NCBI RefSeq assembly: GCF_013366375.1
Contig: NZ_JABWMJ010000008.1
Coordinates: 237,544 to 301,543 of the forward strand
DNA length: 64,000 bases
Direction of reading: 5' to 3'
From: Rhizobacter koreensis
GTDB taxonomy: Bacteria > Pseudomonadota > Gammaproteobacteria > Burkholderiales > Burkholderiaceae_C
The position numbers and the translations under genes are program-made. The notes under the pieces were generated by a model, which was not told the DNA's origin, searched no databases, and saw only the letters and a list, made by a program, of their open reading frames with translations. This document shows, piece after piece, positions 1 to 6,965 of this stretch. Position 1 is the first letter of the stretch, and every line of letters starts with the position of its first letter.

Positions 1-1
1 C

Positions 2-514
2 ATCGACATCTTCGTGCCGGACCCGCAGTACCTCGGCTACGTGACTCCCCGACTCAGCGACACCGCGGCATCCCTGACCGAGGAGTACACGGAGATGCCG
101 GGCTCGTTCGTCAAGCTGCAGTTCGAGGAAGGCGAGATCGACTTCGTCGCCGCACCGAACCTCACCGACGCGGCGTGGGAGCGGTGGGAGATCCAGGGGC
201 GGCCGGTGCGCGTCGAGACGGCCGGGGAGGTGATCGCCAAGAAGATGTACCACCGTGGGGACCGTGCGACGGCGCGTGATCTTTTCGACCTCGCCATGGT
301 GGTCGAGCGGGAGCCGGATGCGCTGGCGGCAGCCGCGCCTTTCCTCGTGCGGCACCGGGACAGGTTCCTGGAGCAGATCGGGCAACCCGGGGCAGGATTC
401 GTGGCAACTTTCGAGGCGATCGCCGCGACCGGGTATCGACCGACGCTGGAGCACTGTGCGGAAGTCGCAGCGGAGTACCTGTCGCGATTGGCTGATCCCG
501 ACGAGCGAGCGTAG
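2..514 (+). CDS. AbiEii-like nucleotidyltransferase, C-terminal part (5' truncated by window)
   Basis: The frame is open to the left edge; residues IDIFVPDPQYL precede the first possible internal start (GTG at 14), so the gene begins outside the window. The segment with AKKMYHRGDRATARDLFDL resembles the region of AbiEii/AbiGii nucleotidyltransferases where a lysine and an RDLFDL motif follow the catalytic core. Members of this family are toxins of type IV-like toxin-antitoxin systems or abortive-infection proteins that modify tRNA or other targets with nucleotides. The N-terminal GS..D catalytic motif would lie off the window and could not be checked. No antitoxin gene is visible on the right side; it would have to be on the left. 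Confidence 0.55.
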   Translation: MDIFVPDPQYLGYVTPRLSDTAASLTEEYTEMPGSFVKLQFEEGEIDFVAAPNLTDAAWERWEIQGRPVRVETAGEVIAKKMYHRGDRATARDLFDLAMVVEREPDALAAAAPFLVRHRDRFLEQIGQPGAGFVATFEAIAATGYRPTLEHCAEVAAEYLSRLADPDERA

Positions 515-780
515 GGTCCGTAGGAGACAAGTCTGCGGTTTGGTCATCGCCCGACGCCCAGAGGTCAAAGGCGAGATGATCCCTTGAGCAACGTTGGACG
601 TGGCGGGACGTCCTGCTACATTGGCGGCGATCCTGCTCAGTGTTCGGCCAAGTGACAAACGTGCATCTGGTCCCACCTATGAAAGTTGGAGGATTTCCGA
701 TGGAGGGTCCTTTGACGGGAGATGGAGGGTGCCAGCAGGGCCGGAGCGTTATGCGACGCGGACTTAGGTGCGATTTCCAT

Positions 781-804
781 GTGATGATCGACAACATGTG
801 ATCG
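781..804. other. Candidate left attachment core of element 1
   Basis: GTGATGATCGA then CA then ACATGTGA. The same two blocks, without the extra CA, occur at 18487-18505 near the other end of the element. Imperfect identity makes this a candidate only. Confidence 0.3.
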
Positions 805-837
805 ACTCCCCGATGGACGCGTGACGTCTCTCACATC

Positions 838-869
838 GCCCCGACGCCCGTAAGAGCCCGGGGCTTTTT
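838..869 (+). terminator. Rho-independent-type terminator
   Basis: GCCCCG (838-843) pairs with CGGGGC (859-864) and is followed directly by five T. It lies just upstream of the integrase. An attachment region that restores a terminator to the interrupted transcript would look like this. Confidence 0.5.
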
Positions 870-910
870 CTCGCCAGTTGTCCCCGTTCGTTGGTTGACA
901 GCCCCTGTGA

Positions 911-963
911 ATGGGGCCATATTCCCGGCCATGGGGCCAAGCGATGGCCCCGCAACGGGGCCA
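911..963. repeat. Repeated GGGGCCA motifs, candidate integrase arm-type sites
   Basis: GGGGCCAT or GGGGCCA occurs at 913 and 933, inverted at 945-951, and again at 957. Two more direct copies lie at 18407 and 18419 near the right end of the element. DUF4102 integrases bind short repeated arm sites through their N-terminal domain, so these are plausible binding sites. They overlap the region between the TTG at 891 and the GTG at 966, which argues for the later start of the integrase. Confidence 0.4.
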
Positions 964-965
964 CG

Positions 966-2189
966 GTGCGCAGCGTCAACTACAGCCTGAAACCGGCGAC
1001 GATCGACAACGCGAAGCCGCGCGACAAGGCGTACCCATTGACGGACGGCGGCGGCCTCTACGTCGACGTGCTGCCCACCGGCTCGAAGGTCTGGCGATTC
1101 AAGTACCACCACGACGGCAAGCGCGAGAAGGTCACGATCGGCCCGTACCCGCAGATCGGCATCAAGGCCGCGCGGGACCGGCACGAGGAGCTCCGCACCG
1201 GCCTCGCGGAGGGCAAGAGCCCGGCGAAAGCAAAGCGGGCCGAGAAGGTCGAGAAGAAGGTCGCAGCAGCCCGCGCGGTGACGTTCCGCGAGTTCTCGAA
1301 CCGTTGGGTTGAGGAGACGCTGTTCTATCGCTCAGCCGGCTACCGCGCACAGACGGTGCGCTGGCTCGACCAGTACGTGAACCCGGCCATCGGCGATCGC
1401 GCGCTGTCGAGCATCGAGCCGGCCGACGTCCTGCCGATCATCGAGAGCTTGCGCGCCACGGCGGTGACCGCCGAGCGGGTGCGCACCATCATCCAGCAGG
1501 TCTTCAACCACGCCATCAAAGCCCTGATCGTCGGCACCAACCCGGCGACGCCCCTGCGCGGGCTGATCAAGCGGCCGCCCGTTCAGAACCACCGCTATCT
1601 GACAGAGCGGGAGCTGGCGTCGTTCTGGCGGCTGCTCGGGAAGCAGGGCGCCCATGCGACAACGATTGCGGCCACGCGGCTGCTCGTACTCACGATGGTC
1701 CGCAAGAACGAGCTGCTGCGCGCGCAGTGGCCGGAGTTCGACCTAGAGGCCGCGGTCTGGAACATCCCGGCCGCGAGGATGAAGAACCGCAAGCCGCACC
1801 GCGTGTTCCTGTCGCGCCAGGCCGTTGAGATCCTGCGCGAGCTGCAGCCGCTCACCGGTCATGCCGTGTACGTCTTTCCGAGCATCTACCGCGACACGGT
1901 GCCAATGGGCGACGTCACGCTCAACCACTTCTTCAAGCGGATGGACATCGGCGTCCCCGATTTCAGCCCGCACGGCACGCGTGGCACGGCCGCGACACTG
2001 CTGCGCGAGCACGGCTTCGGCAGAGACGTTGTCGAGCTGCTGCTCGCGCACGCCGAGGCTGATGCGACCGTCGCCGCCTACTCGCACCACGAACACGCCG
2101 CGGAGCGCCGGCGCGCGCTGCAGTTCCTGGCTGACCGCGTCGACAAGCTCGCCGCCGGCGCGGACGTTGTGCCGCTTAAGGCTGCGTGA
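966..2189 (+). CDS. int: Tyrosine recombinase/integrase of element 1 (DUF4102 family)
   Basis: A 407-residue P4-type integrase. Residues about 5-85 form the DUF4102 arm-binding domain (LTDGGGLYVDV, TIGPYPQIGIKAARD). The catalytic domain shows R246 (TMVRKNELL), H336 and R339 (HGTR), H362 (LLAH) and the nucleophile Y372 (AAYSHHEH), so it appears intact. The frame is open from a TTG at 891, but GTG 966 is preferred because homology to the family begins there and the extra segment is repeat DNA. It should catalyse insertion and excision of the element that reads rightward from here. The nearest excisionase-type gene is at 17388. Confidence 0.93.
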   Translation: MRSVNYSLKPATIDNAKPRDKAYPLTDGGGLYVDVLPTGSKVWRFKYHHDGKREKVTIGPYPQIGIKAARDRHEELRTGLAEGKSPAKAKRAEKVEKKVAAARAVTFREFSNRWVEETLFYRSAGYRAQTVRWLDQYVNPAIGDRALSSIEPADVLPIIESLRATAVTAERVRTIIQQVFNHAIKALIVGTNPATPLRGLIKRPPVQNHRYLTERELASFWRLLGKQGAHATTIAATRLLVLTMVRKNELLRAQWPEFDLEAAVWNIPAARMKNRKPHRVFLSRQAVEILRELQPLTGHAVYVFPSIYRDTVPMGDVTLNHFFKRMDIGVPDFSPHGTRGTAATLLREHGFGRDVVELLLAHAEADATVAAYSHHEHAAERRRALQFLADRVDKLAAGADVVPLKAA

Positions 2190-2461
2190 CCATGGATTCC
2201 AAGAACCTGCCTCGTTGGTCGCTCCAGGAGCTCGCCGCGCCTGCGATGAACGAGGTGTCGCGAGACCGCTGGGGCGAGCCCGCCCCGAACAGTCTTTCGA
2301 CAACTGCCTCACGGCAGTTGCCTTACAGCCGACTGGTGACGAACAGTGCCATCGCGACGGTAGGGCAAGGCACGGCACGGGCGGCGCGTGAGGGGCCGGG
2401 GGTGGATTCCTCCGGCCCCGCCACGTCATTGTTCGCAGTGAAGGTTTCTATGGCCGCCTGA
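2186..2461 (+). CDS. Doubtful small ORF after the integrase
   Basis: An open frame of 91 codons starts at GTG 2186, overlapping the integrase stop, with an ATG at 2192. The product has no recognisable motif and reads as low-complexity polar sequence. The DNA inside contains a hairpin (2301-2320), so the stretch may be an untranslated regulatory region. Listed so that the gap is accounted for. Confidence 0.2.
   Translation: MTMDSKNLPRWSLQELAAPAMNEVSRDRWGEPAPNSLSTTASRQLPYSRLVTNSAIATVGQGTARAAREGPGVDSSGPATSLFAVKVSMAA
2301..2320 (+). other. Perfect 8-bp hairpin
   Basis: CAACTGCC, loop TCAC, GGCAGTTG. No T tract follows, so it is not a standard terminator. It is the first of a series of hairpins between the integrase and the AlpA-like gene. 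Confidence 0.4.
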
Positions 2462-2480
2462 CCATCTCAGGCATCGCGGT

Positions 2481-2536
2481 CGTTCGGGAGCGGCAACTCC
2501 CTGAGCGGCCATTGCAACCCACCTACCGAAGAGGTG
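2481..2536 (+). promoter_or_regulatory. Two-hairpin RNA leader, copy 1
   Basis: Hairpin I: lower stem CGTTC/GAGCG (2481-2485 with 2503-2507), upper stem GGGAG/CTCCC, loop CGGCAA (2491-2496), one bulged T (2502) on the 3' side. Hairpin II: CACCT, loop ACCGAAG, AGGTG (2520-2536). AGGTG is the likely Shine-Dalgarno of the ATG at 2541, so hairpin II would hide the ribosome-binding site. A second copy with changed stem sequence but the same architecture lies at 2806-2863. Confidence 0.6.
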
Positions 2537-2540
2537 TTCG

Positions 2541-2786
2541 ATGACCCACTCCATCCCATCCCCGCCCGACGGCAACGTCGACGTGCTGAGCGCCGCCGGC
2601 GCGTTCCTGATCCGGTTGCCGCTCGAGCGCGCGACGGGCTACGTCCGGCGCCATCCCGGCGTTCGGATCGGCGATGCCCCGCCGCCGCGCCAGGAGAGCC
2701 GCCGGGACGCGATCGGCGGCGCGGCGACGCCTATCCACGTGGAAGGCCGTTCGAAGCCTTCTGGCGCGTTCGCGCTCGCCGCCTGA
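2541..2786 (+). CDS. Small protein of unknown function behind structured leader
   Basis: 81 residues, no recognised domain. Starts at ATG 2541, four bases after the AGGTG of leader copy 1. The sequence includes a short hydrophobic patch (AAGAFLIRL) and an Arg-rich C-terminal half. The identical start context at the next gene (2868) suggests that the two are co-regulated. It could be a small regulator; no function can be assigned. Confidence 0.5.
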   Translation: MTHSIPSPPDGNVDVLSAAGAFLIRLPLERATGYVRRHPGVRIGDAPPPRQESRRDAIGGAATPIHVEGRSKPSGAFALAA

Positions 2787-2805
2787 TCCTGAAACAAGTC
2801 GGCCA

Positions 2806-2863
2806 CCGCAGGGACGGCAATCCCGTGCGGCGGCCTGGCCACAAACCACCTACCGAAGAGGTG
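2806..2863 (+). promoter_or_regulatory. Two-hairpin RNA leader, copy 2
   Basis: Hairpin I: lower stem CCGCA/TGCGG (2806-2810 with 2826-2830), upper stem GGGA/TCCC, loop CGGCAA (2815-2820), one bulged G (2825). Hairpin II repeats copy 1 exactly (CACCT, ACCGAAG, AGGTG; 2847-2863), again ending four bases before an ATG (2868). The lower stem differs from copy 1 at most positions but pairing is kept, which is evidence of selection on RNA structure. Confidence 0.6.
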
Positions 2864-2867
2864 ATCC

Positions 2868-3446
2868 ATGGTTGAGTCGAATTCTGCGCCAGCAGCTGCT
2901 GGCACCCCATCCCCCGCGCACGCGATTGCTTCGTCGGCGCACCCTGAGGCCCCGCGATCGCTCGAGCCCCGCGAATACATCGAGTGGGCTCGAATGCTCG
3001 AACAAGGCTTGCCGCCCGGCACGCGCGCCTTTCTCGTCTACCTCGACGACGACGGGCGGCGCCAGATTAAGCCGGTGCCGCGCGCGGCCTCCGTTGTCGA
3101 CCTCGAGACCGAACTGATCTCGCACTTGAACGGCTTCCTGCCGAGCAATGCGCTGCTCGAACAGCTTCGGGCGTACTGCACCGACCGGCTGAAGCAGCGC
3201 GGCGTGCTGCACGACGTCGTCCTCCCAGAAGATCGGCGAATGCTGACCCTCGAGTCGCTTTGGGAGAGCGAGAGCATCACGGACCAGCTCAAAGGGCACG
3301 AGTTCGAGCTCGCAGACTACTGGCTTCGAGGCTTGGTCTTGCGGCTCGGGGAGCTCGTCCAAGTCGGGATGGACGCGCTCGATGACGAGGATGCGAACGT
3401 GGAAGAGCTGCACGTGCGCCTGTATGGCAGGAAGCCCGCGCAGTAG
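2868..3446 (+). CDS. Protein of unknown function (192 aa)
   Basis: Residues 1-35 are Ala/Pro/Ser-rich and probably disordered; the rest looks like a folded alpha/beta protein (FLVYLDDDGRRQIKPVP, then helical segments with RAYCTDRLKQRG). No family was recognised. It begins four bases after the SD-bearing hairpin of leader copy 2, so translation is probably regulated by that structure. It lies between the integrase and the AlpA-like gene, where regulatory or replication-accessory genes are usual. Confidence 0.7.
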   Translation: MVESNSAPAAAGTPSPAHAIASSAHPEAPRSLEPREYIEWARMLEQGLPPGTRAFLVYLDDDGRRQIKPVPRAASVVDLETELISHLNGFLPSNALLEQLRAYCTDRLKQRGVLHDVVLPEDRRMLTLESLWESESITDQLKGHEFELADYWLRGLVLRLGELVQVGMDALDDEDANVEELHVRLYGRKPAQ

Positions 3447-3455
3447 CATCGATTT

Positions 3456-3510
3456 ACCACGCCCTAGGCTGATCCCCGAACAGCCGCTTCCCTGGCGGCT
3501 CGGGCGTGGT
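3456..3510 (+). promoter_or_regulatory. Nested stem-loop in intergenic gap
   Basis: Outer stem ACCACGCCC (3456-3464) pairs perfectly with GGGCGTGGT (3502-3510). An inner stem AGCCGC (3482-3487) pairs with GCGGCT (3495-3500). It ends 26 bases before the ATG at 3537. No U tract follows. Confidence 0.5.
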
Positions 3511-3536
3511 GTCCTTACAGGGTGCGCGAGGGGCGC

Positions 3537-4409
3537 ATGACGATTCCAACGGCGGAACAGTTTTCCGCATGGTTAGCACTCGCGGCTGAGATACCTCGGG
3601 CTTATTCGGGTCTGCCAAGCCCGCCTCCGATCAACATCACCAAGGAACTCGGAACGGCCTATGTCATTGAGGCGCAGAGGCAATTGGACGTCGCATTAGC
3701 CAAGCTGCGCGAACTGCCAGCCGACGCTTGGCTGCAGGAACAACGAGAGTTCAAGAGGGCTCTTGAAAGGCTTCGGGGCCGAAAGGGAGGCAAGCAGCGA
3801 CCCGAGGAGTCGATCGAGGAATTCGCCAGTAGGTACGTCGAGCAGCGCTATGCGGTCGCCGCAAGTGCTGAAGATCCCGCGCAAGCCTTCCGCCTTGATG
3901 TGTTGAGATACTACGAGCAGCCCTATAAACATAGGCCGTTGGGCCGTTGGAAGTACGAGGTCGTCAACGCCTTTCGCGAGTATTTTTACGCTGCTGCGGA
4001 CTCGCCGGCTTTGCTGCTGGAAGCAGCGAGAGCGATTGGGCCGGCGGCGAAGCAGCTGCAGTCAGCACTTGGGGAATACCTGGCCATAGCGAGAACGCTA
4101 GAGGCAGTAGGCCTGCCGGGTACTCGGATACACGGTCTGCGCACGCTTCAGCGGGGGCTCGAATCGGTGACCCCGAGTGTTTACTTCCCGCTAAGCCGTG
4201 TCGATGGCACCGCGAGAGAGCGCTTATTGGTATTCCGTATATGGTTTGCGAACAGAGGCCTTACTGGTAGACCCAAGACAGAAGCGATCATTGAGCTCAT
4301 GGGCATCGAGGGCATTCAACATCAATACGATGCGCGAACCTTGGAGAGGATGTGCGCAGGATTCGCCGACAGTATTCGGGCCTATCGCGCGCAACGACTG
4401 CCGGGGTAG
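3537..4409 (+). CDS. Protein of unknown function (290 aa)
   Basis: A soluble, mostly helical protein with many charged residues (FKRALERLRGRKGGKQRPEE near residues 75-95). No transmembrane segment, signal peptide or known catalytic motif was recognised. The frame is open from GTG 3522, but ATG 3537 has a GAGGGGC Shine-Dalgarno just upstream. Codon use is less GC-biased than in the neighbours (several AAT, AGA and ATA codons), which suggests separate acquisition. It is the last gene before the AlpA-like gene and is set off from it by 127 bp. Confidence 0.65.
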   Translation: MTIPTAEQFSAWLALAAEIPRAYSGLPSPPPINITKELGTAYVIEAQRQLDVALAKLRELPADAWLQEQREFKRALERLRGRKGGKQRPEESIEEFASRYVEQRYAVAASAEDPAQAFRLDVLRYYEQPYKHRPLGRWKYEVVNAFREYFYAAADSPALLLEAARAIGPAAKQLQSALGEYLAIARTLEAVGLPGTRIHGLRTLQRGLESVTPSVYFPLSRVDGTARERLLVFRIWFANRGLTGRPKTEAIIELMGIEGIQHQYDARTLERMCAGFADSIRAYRAQRLPG

Positions 4410-4502
4410 GCTCTAGGTGGGCATCGACGGCTTTCCGCCGTGGCCGTATTTCGCTGTAGGCTCGCTTGTCTCTACCGTTGTTGTGATGACTATGTAGTCC
4501 GA

Positions 4503-4534
4503 GACTCTCCCCGTTCATCTTGAAAGGGGGAGTC
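4503..4534 (+). promoter_or_regulatory. SD-sequestering hairpin before the AlpA-like gene
   Basis: GACTC (4503-4507), a bulged T, and CCCC (4509-4512) pair with GGGG (4526-4529) and GAGTC (4530-4534). The purine run AAAGGGGGAG in the right arm is the Shine-Dalgarno for ATG 4537, so the structure would block initiation until opened. Confidence 0.5.
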
Positions 4535-4536
4535 AC

Positions 4537-4758
4537 ATGGTCAAGCAGTATCCCGCGGGCGCCTTGCTCCGGGTGCGCCAGATTACTTCGCGCAGAGACG
4601 AAGCTGGCCTCCTTCCCATCAACGCCAGCACGTGGTGGGACTGGGTTGCCAAGGGTAAGGCGCCGAAGGGGATCAAGCTTGGGCCCCGAACCACAGTTTG
4701 GCCAATCGAGACGGTGCTCGCCATCGGCCGCGCAGCGTCAACGGAGCAGCAGGCGTGA
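4537..4758 (+). CDS. AlpA-like DNA-binding regulator
   Basis: 73 residues of the phage AlpA/MerR-like winged-helix type: LLRVRQITSR, then INASTWWDWVAKGKAPKGIKLGPRTTVWPIETVLAI. AlpA proteins activate integrase or excision genes and are typical of P4-like prophages and phage satellites. The start is ATG 4537, whose ribosome-binding site lies in a hairpin (4503-4534). The stop overlaps the GTG of the next gene by GTGA, so this is the first cistron of the replication operon 4537-6532. A second AlpA-like gene sits in element 2 at 40890 and is also preceded by a hairpin. Confidence 0.8.
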   Translation: MVKQYPAGALLRVRQITSRRDEAGLLPINASTWWDWVAKGKAPKGIKLGPRTTVWPIETVLAIGRAASTEQQA

Positions 4759-4979
4759 CGGCGGGCACCGAAGTGCTCGCGGGGCATGTGACGAGCGCGG
4801 TTGCTCAAGAGGCGGCCGGATCTGTCGCTGCGCAGCAGATGATCGACCGGCTCGGGCATGAGTGGGCGACGCCCGACATCGCCTGGCTCGCCTTCGTCGA
4901 GATCGCGGCTAAGTACGGGTGGCGCTCGCCAGCGTGTCGCGCGTTCGTCCATGAGCTGGCCAAGCGCGCCGCGGTATGA
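4755..4979 (+). CDS. Small hypothetical protein of the replication operon
   Basis: 74 residues from GTG 4755, overlapping the upstream stop (GTGA) and ending in an ATGA overlap with the next gene. Predicted all-helical (AAQQMIDRL, AWLAFVEIAAKYGW, ACRAFVHELAKRAAV). No family was recognised. The strict overlaps on both sides indicate translational coupling and support this as a real gene. Confidence 0.65.
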   Translation: MTAGTEVLAGHVTSAVAQEAAGSVAAQQMIDRLGHEWATPDIAWLAFVEIAAKYGWRSPACRAFVHELAKRAAV

Positions 4980-5869
4980 CGGTCGCGAGTGCTTATGGTG
5001 CCCGTCACATAAAGCGTGAGCGACGCACCGCCGACCAGGTCAACACGCTCGACGATCAGATCTTGGCGGTGCTCGCCGAAGATCACCCGCAGAGCGTGCG
5101 GCACGTCTTCTATCGAATGACGGATCCGCGGCTTGCCGAACCCGTCGAGAAGTCCGACCGCGGCTACCGCCACGTTCAGCACCGCTGCGTTGAACTGCGC
5201 CGATCGGGGCGCCTGCCCTACGGGTGGCTGGCGGATAGCACCCGGCGCGGCTATCACGTCGACACCTTCGCAGGAAAGGCTGACTTCCTTCGACGGGTCA
5301 ACAGCATCTACCGGGCTGATTTGTGGGCTGACGCCGACTACTACGTCGAGGTCTGGGTCGAGTCGCGTTCGATCGCAGGCGTGCTTCAAGACGACTGCAG
5401 AGAGCTCGCGGTGAGCCTCTACCCGTGCGGTGGCTTCTCGAGCATCACGCTGGCGTACGAGGCCGCCGAGATGATCAACAGCGTGGCGGAGGGTCGAGAC
5501 GTCGTCATCCTCTACGTCGGTGACCACGACCCGGCCGGAGTCCTGATCGACAAGTCCCTCGAGCGCGAGCTGCGGGCGCACTTGGATCCTTCCATCGAGA
5601 TGACTTTCGAGCGCATCGGCATCACCGAAGAACAGATCCGGACGCTGAACCTGCCGACCAATCCGCGCAAGGCGACCGACAAGCGATCACAGCACGTCCA
5701 GCACGCCGTCGAGGCGGAGGCCATGCCTGCAGCAACCATGCGCGCTTTGGTGCGCCAACACGTCGAGAGCTACCTACCCGAGCACGCGCTCGAGATTGCT
5801 CGCATCGCCGAACAGTCGGAACGTCAGGGTCTTCTCCGACTGGCGCACGCGCTGGAGCAGAAACGCTGA
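4976..5869 (+). CDS. Spo11/TopoVI-A-like protein with TOPRIM domain
   Basis: 297 residues. The N-terminal part holds VRHVFYRMTD with Y46, placed like the catalytic tyrosine of the winged-helix (5Y-CAP) domain of topoisomerase VI subunit A and Spo11, followed by the winged-helix-like stretch RHVQHRCVELRRSGRLPYGW. The second half has TOPRIM features: a glutamate in VWVESRS (E129) and an Asp-x-Asp in VGDHDPAG (D183, D185) with Mg2+-binding spacing. Known TopoVI-A proteins make double-strand breaks by tyrosine attack, usually with a GHKL ATPase partner (TopoVI-B); none is encoded nearby. It lies between AlpA and the replication protein, so a role in element replication, resolution or host chromosome damage is possible. 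Start is ATG 4976 with ATGA coupling. Confidence 0.75.
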   Translation: MTVASAYGARHIKRERRTADQVNTLDDQILAVLAEDHPQSVRHVFYRMTDPRLAEPVEKSDRGYRHVQHRCVELRRSGRLPYGWLADSTRRGYHVDTFAGKADFLRRVNSIYRADLWADADYYVEVWVESRSIAGVLQDDCRELAVSLYPCGGFSSITLAYEAAEMINSVAEGRDVVILYVGDHDPAGVLIDKSLERELRAHLDPSIEMTFERIGITEEQIRTLNLPTNPRKATDKRSQHVQHAVEAEAMPAATMRALVRQHVESYLPEHALEIARIAEQSERQGLLRLAHALEQKR

Positions 5870-6532
5870 ATGGGCCAGGACAAGGCGGCGCGCAAGAGCA
5901 AGGGCGCTGGACGCGACCCCGGAGGCTTCGTGGCCCTCCCCTGGAGCGTGTTGGACAGCGACGCCTATCGCAACCTGTCCGCGAACGCGCGCGCGCTGCT
6001 GCTCGAGGTCGCACGCCAGTTTCACCACGACGACAACGGCCGAATGATCCTGACGCGCGACTACATGGCGACGAGAGGCTGGAACAGCAGCGACATGCTG
6101 GTGAAGGCCAAGCGCGAGCTGCTCGAGAACAAGCTGATCTTCGAAACCGTGAAGGGTCGGCGACCGAACAAGGCGTCGTGGTACGCGCTGACTTGGTACA
6201 GCTTGGACAAGATCCCCGGCTTCGACCCGAATGTCGAGGTCGACTTCAAGCGCGGTGCCTATCGCGACGTCAAACCGAAGGCGACCGGCGTTCTGTCTGT
6301 ACCGCTACACGGTACAAGAACCTACTCTATTGCACCGCCTCACGGTACAGAGGGGCCGTCTCCTGTACCGCCCCACGGTGCAATGAGAGCTCAAAACGGG
6401 CACTGCTCTGTACCGCCACACGGAACCCCTCTAGAAATGCCATCTGCTGGTGCTGTTGTTCCCCTACTTCCACAGGGGCAAAAACAGCGGGCGGCTCGAA
6501 GCGGCGCCCGCTTGAAGGTTGCGCGGCCATGA
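5870..6532 (+). CDS. Winged-helix replication initiator-like protein with internal iterons
   Basis: 220 residues. Residues about 15-115 look like a phage replication-protein helix-turn-helix domain (FVALPWSVLDSDAYRNLSANARALLLEVARQ, then ILTRDYMATRGW). The C-terminal part is low complexity with repeated (V/A)P(L/P)HG motifs at about residues 143-185. These are encoded by four 19-bp DNA repeats (6298-6427), the arrangement seen in lambda O, where origin iterons lie inside the initiator gene. It starts directly after the stop of the TopoVI-A-like gene. No helicase gene was recognised in this element, so host DnaB would have to be recruited. Confidence 0.75.
   Translation: MGQDKAARKSKGAGRDPGGFVALPWSVLDSDAYRNLSANARALLLEVARQFHHDDNGRMILTRDYMATRGWNSSDMLVKAKRELLENKLIFETVKGRRPNKASWYALTWYSLDKIPGFDPNVEVDFKRGAYRDVKPKATGVLSVPLHGTRTYSIAPPHGTEGPSPVPPHGAMRAQNGHCSVPPHGTPLEMPSAGAVVPLLPQGQKQRAARSGARLKVARP
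6298..6427. repeat. Four 19-bp iterons: candidate replication origin of element 1
   Basis: Copies at 6298-6316, 6331-6349, 6364-6382 and 6409-6427. The first reads TGTACCG-CTACA-CGGTACA, a perfect inverted repeat with 7-bp arms; the others vary by one to three bases. Starts are 33, 33 and 45 bp apart, so the repeats keep reading frame and give repeated PPHG-type peptides. Confidence 0.75.
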
Positions 6533-6674
6533 GCGGGGGCGCCATGCAGATGTCGGCGCACGTCCCTATGGGACCGGCCCGTACGGTCCATTTCACCCGT
6601 TGCTCACAAAAACGCCGACCGTTGTGCGCGCGCGCACGCGAGGCCGCAACGACACCACTGAGAGGACAGCATCC

Positions 6675-6965
6675 ATGGACGAACAAGGCAACCTGACCGT
6701 CGACGACTACGTGCCTGGCTGGGCCGAGCGCATCGCAGAAGCTCAGACCCAGACGCACGTCGAGATCGACGGCAAGCTGTACCCCCGCCGTCGGTATGGC
6801 TCCGACCACCCGGACAGCGTGGCGCTGCAGCCGCGTTGTGGCGACTGCGGTGTCGAGCTCGGCCAGTTGCGCGTCCCGACATGCTGCGTCGAGCGCTGCC
6901 CGCGGTGCGATGGCCAAGCGATCACCTGCAGGTGTCCCGAGGCAAGGCTGGTGGTCTCGCAGTGA
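6675..6965 (+). CDS. Small zinc-ribbon protein
   Basis: 96 residues from ATG 6675. The C-terminal half carries three CxxC-type pairs (CGDC, CC..RCPRC, CRC), as in zinc ribbons. A longer frame starts at 6519, but only the part from 6675 looks like a protein and an AGAGGA Shine-Dalgarno precedes it. It overlaps the start of the HNH gene (GTGA at 6962-6965). The function is unknown; zinc ribbons in phage operons are often DNA- or RNA-binding. Confidence 0.65.
   Translation: MDEQGNLTVDDYVPGWAERIAEAQTQTHVEIDGKLYPRRRYGSDHPDSVALQPRCGDCGVELGQLRVPTCCVERCPRCDGQAITCRCPEARLVVSQ

Larger units (their letters stand above)
515..890. other. Intergenic stretch, probable left boundary of element 1
   Basis: No convincing gene is seen in these 376 bases. 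The right part holds GTGATGATCGA followed by ACATGTGA (781-801), which has a near copy at the far end of the element, and a terminator-like hairpin at 838-869. The left part (515-780) shows no recognisable feature. Confidence 0.4.

Noticed and set aside
162..797. 211-codon minus-strand frame over the AbiEii-like gene
   Set aside because: It overlaps the better-supported plus-strand nucleotidyltransferase and has no recognisable motif.
600..835. tRNA or tmRNA at the left end of element 1
   Set aside because: No cloverleaf, T-loop GTTCGA or CCA end could be found on either strand.
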